The notes under the pieces: model-generated
Told to the model about the DNA's origin: nothing
Databases searched by the model: none
What the model saw: the letters and a program-made list of their open reading frames with translations, nothing else
Origin: Amblyomma americanum
Taxonomy: Eukaryota > Arthropoda > Arachnida > Ixodida > Ixodidae
Assembly (NCBI RefSeq): GCF_052857255.1
Contig: NC_135505.1
Coordinates: 40,757,864 to 40,821,863 of the forward strand
Direction of reading: 5' to 3'
DNA: 64,000 nt
In this document: positions 12,901 through 24,429 of the stretch, in pieces
Numbering within the stretch: position 1 is the stretch's first letter
Layout of the letters: every line of letters begins with the position of its first letter
Translations under genes and position numbers: made by a program

Positions 12901-13254
12901 GAAGCGGCTTGAATCTGTACAGGGAAACTCAGAAACAAAGAGGGCTGCGGTATTCTTTTTTTATTTAAGCAGGTTCACAATAATGCCTGAATTCAGTTAA
13001 GGACAGTCGGTGTAATGAACATATCGCACTTCAAATGTCTCCATGTGCTGAGCGCAACCTTCGCAGCATAGGTCGTGATGTTGTTGTGCTCGTAATTTCG
13101 GATTTTCTCTTGAGTTGTCCTTAGCCGTTATAATTGCGTTCATTACGGCATAAAATATATGTACCAGAGTTTTATTGAACACAATATTCATTAGTAAGTA
13201 GCTTCAAAAGTCATCTAGGAGTGTAGCACAAGAATTTCAAAGACAAAGCATATT

Positions 13255-13785
13255 TAAATTTAGATTTTATTTATTTATTACAGATACCACAAGGGTCCTT
13301 GGGTGAGGGCTTTACATGAGGGGTGGGCTAGGAACCTGCTGTTAATTGAAGATTGTTGCGATGGTGTTCTCGAAATGATCTGGGTTTGTACGAAGGATGG
13401 TACTAGTGGGAAGACTTCCAGTCACGCGCTGTTTGGATGAAATCGAATGAAGGTGGGTCACGGTGTGACCAGGAGGTGGGTAAACGGCCTTGTGGTGATC
13501 ACGAGATCATGCTGGATAGGACAGTTGTAAGGAAAGTTGTTATACATATTGTGATACAAGCATAGCCTTCCAACTATCCGGCGTTACTTGAGGTAAGGTA
13601 GGCATGCATTATTTTTGAGGGAAATAACACTATTGGAGTATAATTAGTTTGAGCAGATGAATCGAACGGCGCAATTTTGAGCAAGTTCAATACCGTAGGT
13701 TTGGTTAAGTTGAGCGGGCTCCCAGATGGCAGATGCGTGCTTTAAATTTGGCCGAATTAATGTTTTATCAGCTACTAATTTAACC
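13255..13785 (-). pseudogene. CR1/L2-like LINE 3' fragment in left arm
   Basis: The - strand reads LVADKTLIRPNLKHASAIWE, the RT thumb region of CR1/L2-like LINEs, followed by frame-broken C-terminal sequence. Its 3' tail runs through CTGTAATAAATAAATAAAA at 13263-13281. It is homologous to 53250-53785, where the same element extends further 5' into the RT catalytic region. Confidence 0.7.
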
Positions 13786-14225
13786 AAGCGCTCTACACAG
13801 CGAGCGCATGAACGGAACCCCTGTACGCACGAGCGGTGGCTTTCCCGCACAGCTTATAACATGGTGGCGGACCTTCGCAACTCTGCTCCCTGCGGGCACA
13901 TATACAGCAACACTAGTCAGCAGTGTGGCAGTATGATTTTGAGGACCCGAATCGGTGGTAAAAAATCGTGGCGTGACTTTCATTCCAGCAGGCGTGTGTT
14001 ATGGAAAGGTGTGTAATGACTTTGTAGAAAACGAAGACGACCTCATTGATGAAGACAGCTATGTGCCTCCTTTAACAAAGATTGCGCGCCGTGTCCATTG
14101 ACAGAACGATAAAGGTGGCAAATAGGAGACTTTTTTTTTTTACAAGACATGCGAGAGGAAGCCTGACTTCCACTCAGAAGAGTGCTTAGAGAGGTTTCAC
14201 ACTGCAAAGAAGTTTGTTTTTAATC
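13786..14225. other. Unclassified non-coding DNA
   Basis: No coding exon can be supported. Open + frames end without good splice sites. A T run lies near 14131-14140. Confidence 0.3.
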
Positions 14226-14310
14226 CGGTGGAGAATTATGTTACCGGGATTCGAACCCCGGTGCTCCTGCCCGAGAGATGGACGCTCGCTCCACGCTATT
14301 GCTACTTTCC
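14226..14310 (-). mobile_element. tRNA-derived SINE head
   Basis: The - strand gives AGCGTCCATCTCTCGGGC, then a T-arm-like CACCGGGGTTCGAATCCCGG with a perfect B box at 14250-14265. The 5' D-arm part is degraded (no GCTC..GAGC arm) and there is no acceptor stem, so this is not a functional tRNA. The tail runs toward 14200 through AACATAATTCTCCACCGG. Confidence 0.5.
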
Positions 14311-14393
14311 CCCTCTCTACTCAATCGCTTGCCCTTACCGCCGGAGAGGGGGGGGGGGATAGGGACCGCGATGTCAATGCACATTAACAATCC

Positions 14394-14394
<1 letters not shown>

Positions 14395-14428
<34 letters not shown>

Positions 14429-14580
14429 ACAACTTTATTGAAATACCTGCAGAATCGGTTAGGCTCCCTCCACGCAGGGAGGACAAGCTTTTACCGCGAC
14501 GCGGCCACTACGTCAGTCTCGTGCGTTGTGCTCCTCGAGGCAAAATTATTGGGAGCATTTCATTCTGTTGTTTTTTTTCT
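14395..14580 (-). mobile_element. LINE 3'-end fragment with (GA)n
   Basis: A (GA)n/(CT)n run at 14396-14424 directly adjoins ACTTTATTGAAATACCTGCAG. On the - strand this is AATAAAGTTGTTCTTT followed by CTCTCT, the same layout as the 3' terminus of the I-group LINE at 18.0 kb. Preceding sequence on the - strand (to about 14580) looks like the 3' UTR of such an element. A G run (14348-14358) lies just to the left. Confidence 0.45.
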
Positions 14581-14679
14581 GTTTTTCCTCTTTCACTCCA
14601 ACCTTCCTTTTTTCTCGTGGCACGGTTCATCTGTCTATCAAATAGTGAGACAGTTACATGCGCCTTCCAATTTTAAAAT

Positions 14680-14925
14680 CCAGTTCATGATAACCACCCA
14701 GCGGTTAAGTCTTCCTGTGCTCACTAGATGCACTCCGCTTTTCGCAGTAGACATCCTCTTCCTCACAGGGTAACTATCGCCCCTCTCCCGCCCCTCTGTG
14801 GTGGTTCTCGTGGCAGTCACCAACCGCTTGCGTCTTCATACGGTCTCTCAAATCTCTCGTGCTTCCACGGTAACCATCCTCCGGATGGTTGCGTTGGTAA
14901 CCACCAACCGGTTGCGCTTTACTAT
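14680..14925 (+). repeat. Degenerate dispersed motif GGTAACCACCAACCGGTTGCG
   Basis: Variants of this motif occur near 14688, 14768, 14811, 14868 and 14895, for example GATAACCACCCAGCGGTTAAG, GGCAGTCACCAACCGCTTGCG and GGTAACCACCAACCGGTTGCG. Spacing is irregular. It looks like a decayed minisatellite or a patch of short palindromic sites (CCGG-centred). Confidence 0.4.
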
Positions 14926-16860
14926 GCTCGCGTCATACCATCTTCCATCCATGCCAATAAGCCTTCCATTGATTCCCGTGTTACGCACCTGCCTATTATG
15001 CCTAATATAAAAGAAGTGGGTGCCAAACTTGGACAATGACTGAAAACAAACACAAACGACGACTGACATACAAAGCCAGCTTCCCGACAACACGCTCTTC
15101 TTAACTGTACTATGAATACTACGACAACTATGACTTATTAATACTATTACTACGACAATGCAAAAACGTTTTAAAGTATTTCCAAAGCAGCCGTTATACT
15201 TACCGTTTTATTCAAAATAATCAGCTTGCCGAGTAGTTCTCGGCACTTAAAAGCATGCAGCATGAAACTTCAAACGTAATAACACGCGTGACAATGCTAA
15301 AGAAAGAAAGCCAAAGCCGCCTGAATTCACAATGCGACTTTCTCACTCAAATAACCATGCAATCTAGCTTTTATATCTAAACCATTAAAACATTGAAGCG
15401 TACCCGGCGCAAGATCGCAAAACTAATGTTGGACCGGCTAGCTGTCTGCTGGTCAGGAATGCCAAAAGGAAGAGAGGGAACGTTTTTGAAAATTTTTGCC
15501 GTCCAGGGTGAGGCTCATAGTTGAAAAGCCCAGCTCTGGCTGTGATCACCAGCACACTGTGGACCAGCTGAAAGTGGTGAGCGGGCAAGGGTTGAAAATC
15601 CTCTGGCCCCATGGAGACCTTCAAAGGGGTGCATGGGAAGTTGGGCGGTTTTCACGAATTTCAGGATATTTGGTAGAGGGTGGAGGCGGCCTCCATAAGA
15701 ACCATATGTTGGAGGTGTATTGATCGAGTAGTTGGTATGTTGTTATTGGGGCGAGGCTTGCGTATCATCGGTGCAGCTCGTTGCTAGGATTTCCAAATTT
15801 TTGACTGATTTTTCGTTAGGGCTCTCCTCGAGCAAGGGACATTCAACCAATAAGTACTAGTGCTCGGAAGAAGGTTTTGAGAAACTTAAGTATTGCGGGC
15901 CTCTTTTTTATCGCTTGAATTATAATGTGCGGTTCTTATTTTTAACTATAATAGGTGTCTTTATTTTTGTTGTGCTCGTTACTAACGAGCTTCCTTCGAA
16001 CGTTTATTCTTCCATATTTTGATATTCACATATAACGTCGCTATCCTTTGTACTCAACTGATCTAACTATATTCGATTGGCATTATTATATCTCTTTCTA
16101 TTCAATAAGAAATTTGGTGCTTTTAAATATCTGCTTGAGTGAGATTTTCTCCCAACATCTTGTGAAGGATTTCAAGATGAATTCTATCAGATGAGAACAG
16201 CAAGTGTACATTAGATATTGTAGCAAAGAAGCGTTGCTTCGCTTCTGCTCTGTAAAATCTTATTGTCTCGTCGAATGCATTCTTTTCTATTTAATGCCGC
16301 TCAGTGGTGCAACAACCGCTACGATGTCGACGCAGGCCGTTGCAGGCTGTGTTGCGCATGTGTAGATCGATAAAACGAGGAACTTCCTGTGCGCGCTTTA
16401 AGACACTTCCTTGTATATTTTCAGACTTCTCCAAATGCGTTTCACTTAGTAACTGCAAGGAGCGAGACAGCAGTAAGCGACGTCTTTTTCTAAGAAGAGG
16501 TTGTTATAACAAATCGTGAGTTACACGCTTTGCTCTTACCATTTGATCCCCGAAACGATTTCCTGTTTATGTCAGATGCACGGTTTGACAAAGTGTTTCG
16601 TAGAAACAGCTAAAATATGACAAAAGTTTGTCGAAGAATCAAGTGAAATCTTTCTCTGAGAATAGTCGTATGAGAGACCCAATAAGAAAGCCATGGTTGC
16701 CAGGAGCAAAAACGCAAGTGCATTATTACAGTTTGTTGTGCTCATAATAATCCTATTATCCTCAGCCCTCCTAGATTCTGACTACCCTTCCAGTCTCGCT
16801 TACTATATACACTGCAACAAAGTATAACGGCTTTTTTTCCCCTTTTTTACCGTACTTGAG
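14926..16860. other. Unclassified DNA upstream of the host gene's first exon
   Basis: A+T-rich, no retroelement signature. It would contain the promoter if the exon at 16906 is the true first exon, but no clear TATA/initiator pair can be singled out. Confidence 0.3.
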
Positions 16861-16905
16861 CAGTCAGCGTGGAGAAATAAGTTACTGATTGGAATCCTGT
16901 CAAGT

Positions 16906-17127
16906 ATGGAGGACCTGAAGCCGCCAGTGCGCATGGATTTCATGCCTACGGACACATCGGTGAGACTAGCCGGAAGAATGGAGGATAAAGCGACTGAAAT
17001 CCGCCAACAGCCGGAAATGCAACGTCGGCGACCATCACAGGCAATTATCTGGTTGAGCCTTTTAGCCATTGGCCTCATTATTACCGGTCCCGCCGTGACA
17101 TTCTGGCTCCTTCGACGCGGCGAGAAG
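16906..17127 (+). CDS. Exon 1: N-terminal tail plus transmembrane helix
   Basis: It encodes 74 residues from ATG at 16906: a charged, Pro/Met-containing N-terminus (about residues 1-44, ending in QRRRPSQ), then a hydrophobic helix of about 22 residues (AIIWLSLLAIGLIITGPAVT, then FWLL) and a basic RRGEK stop-transfer. The exon ends at GAGAAG|GTGAGT, an excellent donor, in phase 0. Arginines before the helix and no signal peptide suggest a signal-anchor (type II) topology. The frame is also open upstream of the ATG, so an upstream acceptor cannot be excluded. Many tick ectoenzymes share this tail-plus-anchor layout, so the link to the FN3-like exons 19 kb away is inference from order, strand and absence of another candidate. 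Confidence 0.55.
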
Positions 17128-17477
17128 GTGAGTTCACTTCGTTGCGCTCTAATTTTTTGCTTCATTTCACGTTTCAATGAACTTCATTCAGGAACTAGTC
17201 GACATGACGCATTGCTTCAGAAGAGAATCCAAAGGAATATTCTTATTTCACTGGAACACGTTGATGTGAAAAAAGTGCTGCCGGTTGTTGCTTTAATGAA
17301 ACAACTCTCGGAAGGAGACTCGAATATTGTTCGTATCGTTTGGTATGCCCATCGTCATATAAAATGCGCAGCACGTACTGTTTATAGGAATTAGGGAATG
17401 CAGGGTGTGCTATATCACGTTTATAATATGTGCAGCCAAACACAGGCTACGAAATAAGAAAAGTTTCAATAAATACA

Positions 17478-17484
<7 letters not shown>

Positions 17485-17571
<87 letters not shown>
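17485..17571. repeat. (TA)n microsatellite
   Basis: An uninterrupted TA dinucleotide array of about 87 bp. It lies at the 3' end of the Ruka-like SINE tail on the - strand and probably grew from that tail. Confidence 0.95.
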
Positions 17572-17574
<3 letters not shown>

Positions 17575-17642
17575 GACAAGGTAAAGGAAATGAGGGACTC
17601 GTTTTGACAAACATATGAAAGGAGCCAACAGTCACCGAAACC
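17572..17642 (+). repeat. 71-bp module, copy 1
   Basis: It begins GCAGACAAGGTAAAGGAAAT and ends GCCAACAGTCACCGAAACC. It matches 23415-23485 with five substitutions by eye. Here an in-frame TGA interrupts the frame that is open in copy 2. Confidence 0.9.
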
Positions 17643-18000
17643 AAGGTGCATAGGGGAAAGTTTTTTTTTTTTTAATGTGTAGTGCTGAAAAGTGGGTTAA
17701 TAATACTTATATTAATTATATTAATCTATCGCTTAAAGAAAATTAGTATAAAGCAGCCGAAAAAACAACCATGCCGCTGGTGGGTTCCGAACCCACGACC
17801 TCCGAATATCGCGCGTCCGGTGCTCTTACCAACTGAGCTACGGCGACGGCTGTCCAATCTGCTGCTCTCGTGGGTATTTGTTTATTGGGTATAAGCGAAC
17901 CTTGAGAGTGTTCACCAGCGCCACCCTCGTCCATAGCGGCGGACGTAGCACGTCCTGTGTTACCGCGAATGTGACGTGGAACGTCATCTAACGACGAGGG
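17572..18000 (-). mobile_element. Ruka-like tRNA-derived SINE
   Basis: On the - strand the head at 17773-17846 contains TAGCTCAGTTGGTAAGAGCA (D arm, A box) and GTGGGTTCGGAACCCAC (T arm, B box) with a near-complete acceptor stem. The anticodon loop has 9 nt and no usable anticodon, which argues against a working tRNA. The flank (about 17850-18000) carries CACTCTCAAGGTTCGC and ACGTTCCACGTCACATTCGC. The 3' tail includes a 71-bp module (17572-17642) and ends in (TA)n. The structure resembles the tick SINE named Ruka (established family, from memory). Confidence 0.65.
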
Positions 18001-18002
18001 CG

Positions 18003-18015
18003 GAAACTGCGAGAG
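18003..18015 (+). repeat. Target-site duplication, left copy
   Basis: GAAACTGCGAGAG here and at 23342-23354 brackets the I-group LINE. The exact inner boundary is blurred because the LINE ends in (CT)n/(GA)n. Confidence 0.75.
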
Positions 18016-18197
18016 AGAGAGAGAGTTTATTGATATGAAAGGCAGAGAGATTGGCCTGAAAAATAAATATCTGGCCTGCTACTCTGCTCTGGGGGACGGG
18101 AAGAGGAGATAAAAGAAGGTCACGATGTGGGACGATGATGATGGGAGGAGACAGATGAAAAACTACTTTAAAAAAAAACAAGGCAAACTTTCTGACA

Positions 18198-21100
18198 TCA
18201 CAAACGCGAGACAAGGTCCGTGTCGCTCAAAAAGCGTGAGAGTGCTCGCGTTGCCTTTACAGTTCTAAAACTATCTGGCCAAGCGCCGAGGATCAAATCC
18301 TCAGAGAGGAGCGATGTGTCCATAGGCTTCAGAGCAGATGCGAGTATGAGTCTTTCACGTGCATACGCTGGACACGCCACTAAAACATGTTCTATAGTCT
18401 CTAGCACGCCACATGTGGTACATTCCGGGGAGTCCGCTTGTCCTATTAAGTGCAAGTATTTGCGCGTGAATGCCACGTTTAAACGTAGTCTACGGATAAC
18501 GCATGCAATAGGGCGAGGTATTCCGCGAGGAACTGAAAAGGTCATCGTCGGATCTAGCCGTTTAAGGCGGATATGGCGGGTGTCTGGCAGGGCCCAGTAC
18601 CTAGCCGTCGCCCTCCTCATCAATTCCGAAAGGAGACAAGTTGTGTCCACTATAGGGAACGGTACAGCTGTACGCAGGCCACTGCTGAAGGCGCTCCTTG
18701 CTTGAGCGTCGGCGGTCTCATTTCCATTGAGTCCGCAGTGTCCGGGGATCCACTGAAACACTATACGGTGGCCGTTTCCCTGAGCGAATGATACGAGACT
18801 AATGATATCAAGAGCCAGAGCTTGGTAGGCTGTGTGGCGTAGGAAGCATCCTAAAATGTATAGCGCAGGTTTATAGTCGGTGAAAATGCACCACTCCTGA
18901 GGCGGTTCTCCGCAGATGTGGCGAATCGATTCCCGAAGGCCCACAAGCTCTGCAGCGGTTGAAGTAGACTTGTGTCCCAAAATGAGTCTGCGGGTCGTCT
19001 GTTGTGCAGGGATTGCGAAAGTTGTTGTTGATGCATTTGGAGACGTAGATCCATCCGTGTAGACGTGCACACATTTGTGGTATTCTCACCAGATGTAGGC
19101 AAGTGCGAGTTGCTTCAGTCCGCTAACCGGCATCGCAGACTTCTTGATTATGCCAGGGACATGCAGGCAGACTGAAGGCTGAGCCATTACCCATGGGGGC
19201 TGCAAGGAATGATGCGGCAGGGCATAGTCTGATGGCAATTCGGAGCGATGGAAGCGCAGTGCGCGTGCAAAACTGCTGTCCGGTCGCTCATCAAAAATCA
19301 TCGTCAGCGGATGACAGCGGTGCTGTGTAAGCGCACGTAAATATACACGAAGTGGTTCGTGTGACAGGTAGACCGATATTGGGCACGCACGAGGTTCCTC
19401 AATCGTGCCTTTGTTCGAGGCACAACGTGGTAATCCGAGGCATATCTTGAGCGCCTGTGCTTGGACACTCTTTAATATCCGCAAGCAGAAAATACTCATG
19501 TTAGAGAGTACAGGAAGGCTGTAACGAATGTAGCCAATAAAGAGCGTATAGTAAAGTCGAAGCAAGGAGCGCTCCGTTGGGCCCCATTTAATGCCTGCCA
19601 CAAAGCGAAGCACATGGCAAAAAAGAGTGAGTCTTTTCTTTAGCATATTTATATGCCTCGACCATGATAGATCGCGGTCAATGATAATGCCCAAAAATGT
19701 GTGGTGGGAGACGTATGGTATTGCAACCCCTTGAAGAGTTACCGGCTAGTGGCAGACAGACTTGCGCGTGAATGCGACCACAGCACATTTTTCAGCTGCC
19801 AAGTGCAAACCCTGACGCCGTAGGTACCTTGAAGTAGATGACACGGCACGTTGTAATCTCGCACGCATTTGCGGACGTGTCGAACCCGATGCCCAGATGC
19901 AGATATCATCAGCATATGCACTGATGTGAATGTTAGTGGGAAGTTCATTCACCAGTCCAATCAATGCCACGTTAAAAGGAGTTGGGCTAAGAACTCCTCC
20001 CTGAGGAACTCCACGGCAAACCTGATGACGGGTAGTCTCCCCATCAGGCGTAGACATGTAAACAGATCGGCCGTTGAGGTAGTTCCCAATCCACGAATAC
20101 ATCCGGCCGCCAACGCCAATGTCGTAAAGAGCATCAAGGATGGCGTCATGAAGTACATTATCGTAGGCCCCTTTGATGTCCAAGAAGACAGCAGCGACGA
20201 GTCGGCGACTACGTTTTTCATGATACACTGTCGATATGAGGTCGATTACGCTGTCAATCGAAGAACGTCCCCTCCTGAACCCGGTCATCATATCCGGATA
20301 GAGAGCATTCTGCTCTAAAAACCATTCGAGCCGCGCCAGCACCATTCGCTCCATAACTTTGCCGACGCAGCTTGCTAGTGCAACTGGCCGGTATGAGGTA
20401 AGCTCATAAGGAGGTTTGCCAGGCTTCAAAAGTGCAACCAGGCGGCTGATCTTCCAGTGTTCTGGAACGATTCCGGAAGCCATGTATCATTGTAGTTACT
20501 GAGCAGCACAGTTCGGCCTTCCATGCCAAGGTGAGAGAGGGACGCGTACGAAATCCCGTCAGGACCAGGTGCAGATGGACGCCTACACGAGGAAAGAGCA
20601 GCTTCTAGTTCAGGCATCGTAAATAGCATGTCGTAGTGGACATCTGGTGAAGGTGGTACAAAAGCCTCCAAACTGGTTGATGGTACCATAGTTGTGCCCA
20701 CAACCAATTTGCAGAATTCTGCTACCTCTACATTATTACGGCGTTGGTAAATAGACAGGGGATGGAAAGGATAGCGTTCCTGCGGTGGTGAACGCTAGCT
20801 CCTGGCTACATGCCATATACGCGACAGTGGTTTGCTAGGGTCCAGCGATGAACAGAACTGCCTCCAACGTTGTCTCCCTAGTCTCGCTAGGTGGCGCTTT
20901 ATTTCTCGTTGAGCTCGGCGACAAAGGGCAAGATCATACGTGGATTTGGTTCTTCTGTATTTCCTTTCGGCGCGCCGACGGACTGCGCCTAGTCTTTCGA
21001 ATTCCACGTCAATAGTAGACCCTGGCGTAGGCGCACATATATACCGCGTGGTCTCACTGAGAGAGGGCGTAATCAGGCCTTCTATTTTAGATGGTGTTGA

Positions 21101-21843
21101 GAGGTCCACACAGGAAATCTCCACGGACGACCTAAAGGCAGGCCAGTCTGTATATCGCACGCGATACGGAGTAGTAGGTGCGTACCACTTGACACAAGCA
21201 TACGTTGGAATGTGGTCACTCCCATGTGTTTCCACGTCACTGCACCAGCTGACGTAAAACTGGAGACTTGCTGAAACAAACGCCAGATCCAAGCAGCTGC
21301 TGTACGACGTGCCACTAAGAAACGTAGATGAACCATCGTTGATATTGATGAAGTTCTGGGAGTGCATAAATTCACACAGGTTCCTGCCTCGGTTATTCAT
21401 AACAGCCCTGCCCACCGAGGGCGATGAGCATTAATATCGCCCACTATGATATGAGGAGCTGGACAACTCTGGATGGCTTAATATAGGTACGAAGTATCAA
21501 TGACATCTCTAGGTGGAATGTAGGCACCGATTATCGAAAATACCTGTCCTTTTAGCGTGACTGTCAAACAGATGTAATGGTTTGTGTTGTGTGGCTGTAG
21601 AACTTGGCGGACGTGCGCAATGTCTTGGTGTATGCAAACTAACACTTTGCTAGTTTTGTCTACTGCGCGAGACCACAGCAGCACGTATCCAGAAAGGGGG
21701 AAAGGCGACGGCATGTTGGGCTCACATATAACCAGCACAGGGAAGCGGTACTTGTGGACGCGTTGCCGGAAGTCACTCAGACGACCTCGTAGGCCTCGGG
21801 CATTCCATTGCACCACTACACTACGGCGCACGTGCATTGGCAC
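18198..21843 (-). pseudogene. LINE ORF2: endonuclease, reverse transcriptase, RNase H
   Basis: Endonuclease (21843-about 21100): VVQWNARGLRGRLSDFRQ at the start, then IGAYIPP, VGDINAHRPRWAG and a terminal GSDH. Reverse transcriptase (about 20700-19700): LEAALSSCRRPSAPGPDGIS, LTSYRPVALASCVGKVMERM, AVFLDIKGAYD, CRGVPQGGVLSP and the catalytic YADD in SAYADDICIWA. RNase H (about 19075-18700): VYTDGS, STAAELVGL, IFTDYKPAL and GLNGNETADA. Breaks: TAA at about 21476, frameshift near 21400, a stop near 20800, frameshift near 20480, stops at about 19744 and 19084. The catalytic residues look intact but the frame is not, so it cannot encode an active polyprotein. Confidence 0.85.
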
Positions 21844-22141
21844 AGATGAGGTGGGTTTGGTTGTTCCATAATGAATTACTGCAACGCCGCCAAGAGCGGC
21901 TCAAGTGCATCCAAAAACTGCACAACAATCTTTGCTGTTGGCGTGTTAATGCCTGAAAGCAGCACGCGCATTGAACACACAAGCTTTTTTAACATTATGC
22001 TCACATCCTGACCTTCGGGCTTGCCAACAGTGTCAGCTGGAGTGGCAACCGGTCTTGGTCTTGCCATGGCGATCTCCTTGGATGGCAGAGCAGGCCAGCC
22101 AGCATCAGAGGAAGAAGGTAACACAAACACATCAGACTGAG

Positions 22142-23279
22142 CTACTGCGGTAACATGGACACGGCCGCAGACGTCTTGTTATCGTTGTTAGGCTCATGCT
22201 GCTGTGCCGGCTGAGCTGATACTTTCTGCGACTGTGGGGCAGGTGGACTATAATTGTGTGGAACCGAACTACGCCGCCTGGAACGATGTTTGCGGCGACG
22301 AATATGCACTGCCGCTTCTTGGTGGGTCGAATTGTCCTTCACCATCTTTTTCAGGATGAGTCTTTCGTTTTGCAGCTTACGGCAGTCCTTAGCTGTGGCT
22401 TCATGGGCACCCGAACAGTTGGCGCACTTTGTAGTCTCCGTCGTGCAGGTGTCATGCTGGTGCATCCCGCCGCATCGACGGCAGGATACCTCATTCTTGC
22501 AAACAGCACTCACATGACCTATCTTGTTGCACTGGTGGCACTGAACAGGTTTGGGAACATACAGGCGGCCAGGTTGCCTCACATAGCCCACCTTGACTTG
22601 GGATAGCAGAGCGTCAGTTTCAAAAACTAGTTTGACACAATTGGAGCGCCCGAAACGATGAATGTCAACTGTCAACAATCCGGGCCGAATATTTAATCAG
22701 CGACCAGAGGTCCTTGTCAGCTATCTCCGGGTCAACATCAGTGATAATTCCAGTGGTTGTCCGCTTCCCGTAAGCAACGTAGGAGCGGACCGCCATGCCA
22801 CTGAGGACGCTAGTTTCTTTCAGCTCGTCTACTGATGCCTGAGATGTAACATCTACTGTCAGGACATTCTTCCATGCATTAATTCTGACTTCACAGACTT
22901 GTCCCGGAACAACCCGGTCGAAAAACTGGGTTAGCCGCTGTTTGTTAATGGTGTTCAGATTAGCCGTCTGCGTTGTAGGAACGAAGGCCCCTGAGAAGAC
23001 ACCTGGCTGGTCAACATTCCTCATAGGCAACTCACCCGCTGTCGATGTCCGGCGCAACTTCCTTTTCAGGCAGCGCGACTCAACAAGCGTGAAGCTGCTG
23101 CTGTCAGAATCCATCGCTGTCACCGTGGATGCATCAGACGAATCTGGAAGCTCCACTTCAGCACTAGAGTTTCCACCTGGTAGAGCCGCAGTCTTGTCAA
23201 CGGCGACGACGGAGGACGCAGGGGTTGTACTCCCGCCATTCCGAAGGATGAGGAGGACACAGTTCACGCACAAAAGCAA
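22142..23279 (-). pseudogene. LINE ORF1 (Gag-like, zinc knuckles), frameshifted
   Basis: The first part (23279-22665) holds an acidic/Ser-rich N-terminus (a likelier start is MDSDSSSFTLVESR, about 23110) and a segment with LTQFFDRVVPGQVCEVRI. The second part (22678-22142), in another frame, has two to three CCHC/CCHC-like knuckles (CHQCNKIGHVSAVC, CRRCGGMHQHDTC, CANCSGAHEATAKDC) and a basic C-terminus (RRRKHRSRRRSS). A single frameshift near 22670 separates them. This is the usual nucleic-acid-binding ORF1 of I/Jockey-type LINEs. Confidence 0.8.
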
Positions 23280-23341
23280 AAAACTGCAGAAAAGTGGAAG
23301 AGCTCAAACAAAGAACGTTCGGCACCACCACTTCTTCCACC

Positions 23342-23354
23342 GAAACTGCGAGAG
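23342..23354 (+). repeat. Target-site duplication, right copy
   Basis: GAAACTGCGAGAG, identical to 18003-18015, immediately 5' of the LINE as read on the - strand. Confidence 0.75.
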
Positions 23355-23414
23355 CCCTCTTATGCTACCTATGGCATCAAGACTGCCAGAACCGAGACCC
23401 TCGTTAAGCAATTA

Positions 23415-23485
23415 GCAGACAAGGTAAAGGAAATGAGGGACTCGTTTCGACAAACTTATCAAGGGAGCCAACAGTCACCGAAGCC
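23415..23485 (+). repeat. 71-bp module, copy 2
   Basis: Same module as 17572-17642, but here the adjoining microsatellite lies on its other side and the frame is open through it. Confidence 0.9.
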
Positions 23486-23493
23486 TTCACACA

Positions 23494-24226
<733 letters not shown>

Positions 24227-24429
24227 TTGCAAATAGGGTCTATGGCCAGCCTTAATGGGTTTGCAGCATCGTGGAGAGCCAGTTATAAAAATAATCCTGA
24301 CTTCGAAGAAGAAGTGGAGACCGGCCCTCCTCCCCCTCCCCCATCTCCACCCCCATGAAGCCCGTCATTTCTGCCGCAAGGCTAGGCCTATTTTATGCAG
24401 AAATAAAGACGTTTAAAAAAAATAAATAA

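Larger units (their letters stand above)
9722..13785 (-). repeat. Left arm of a large inverted duplication
   Basis: Read on the - strand this segment is collinear with 53250-57140 on the + strand. Matching landmarks: LINE 5' region 9722-9965 with 56890-57140; ACCAGATTTATCTCGGTTAATC at 11157-11176 with its complement near 55683-55704; 11740-11900 with 54915-55120; 12600-12850 with 54190-54450; LINE 3' end 13260-13785 with 53250-53785. Substitutions and small indels are frequent, so the duplication is not recent. The left arm holds about 250 bp (roughly 11912-12165) that is missing from the right arm. Both ends stop inside LINE sequence. Confidence 0.85.
18014..23341 (-). mobile_element. Near full-length I-group LINE (EN-RT-RNase H)
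   Basis: The - strand order is 5' end at about 23341, ORF1 with CCHC knuckles, apurinic-type endonuclease, reverse transcriptase, RNase H and a 3' UTR ending AATAAA then CTCTCT at 18014-18032. Perfect 13-bp direct repeats flank it. The presence of RNase H places it in the I superfamily rather than CR1/RTE. ORF2 has only a few stops and frameshifts, so the insertion is relatively young compared with the other LINEs in this window. Confidence 0.85.

Noticed and set aside
14231..14290. tRNA gene on the - strand
   Set aside because: Only T-arm and part of the anticodon arm remain; the D arm is degraded.
16803..17177. 124-codon - strand ORF
   Set aside because: Complementary shadow of the transmembrane exon, which has a proper donor and a hydrophobic helix on the + strand.
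17410..17644. IY-repeat proteins
   Set aside because: Translation of the (TA)n microsatellite.
17773..17846. tRNA gene on the - strand
   Set aside because: D and T arms look good, but the anticodon loop has 9 nt and the segment continues into a SINE body and tail.
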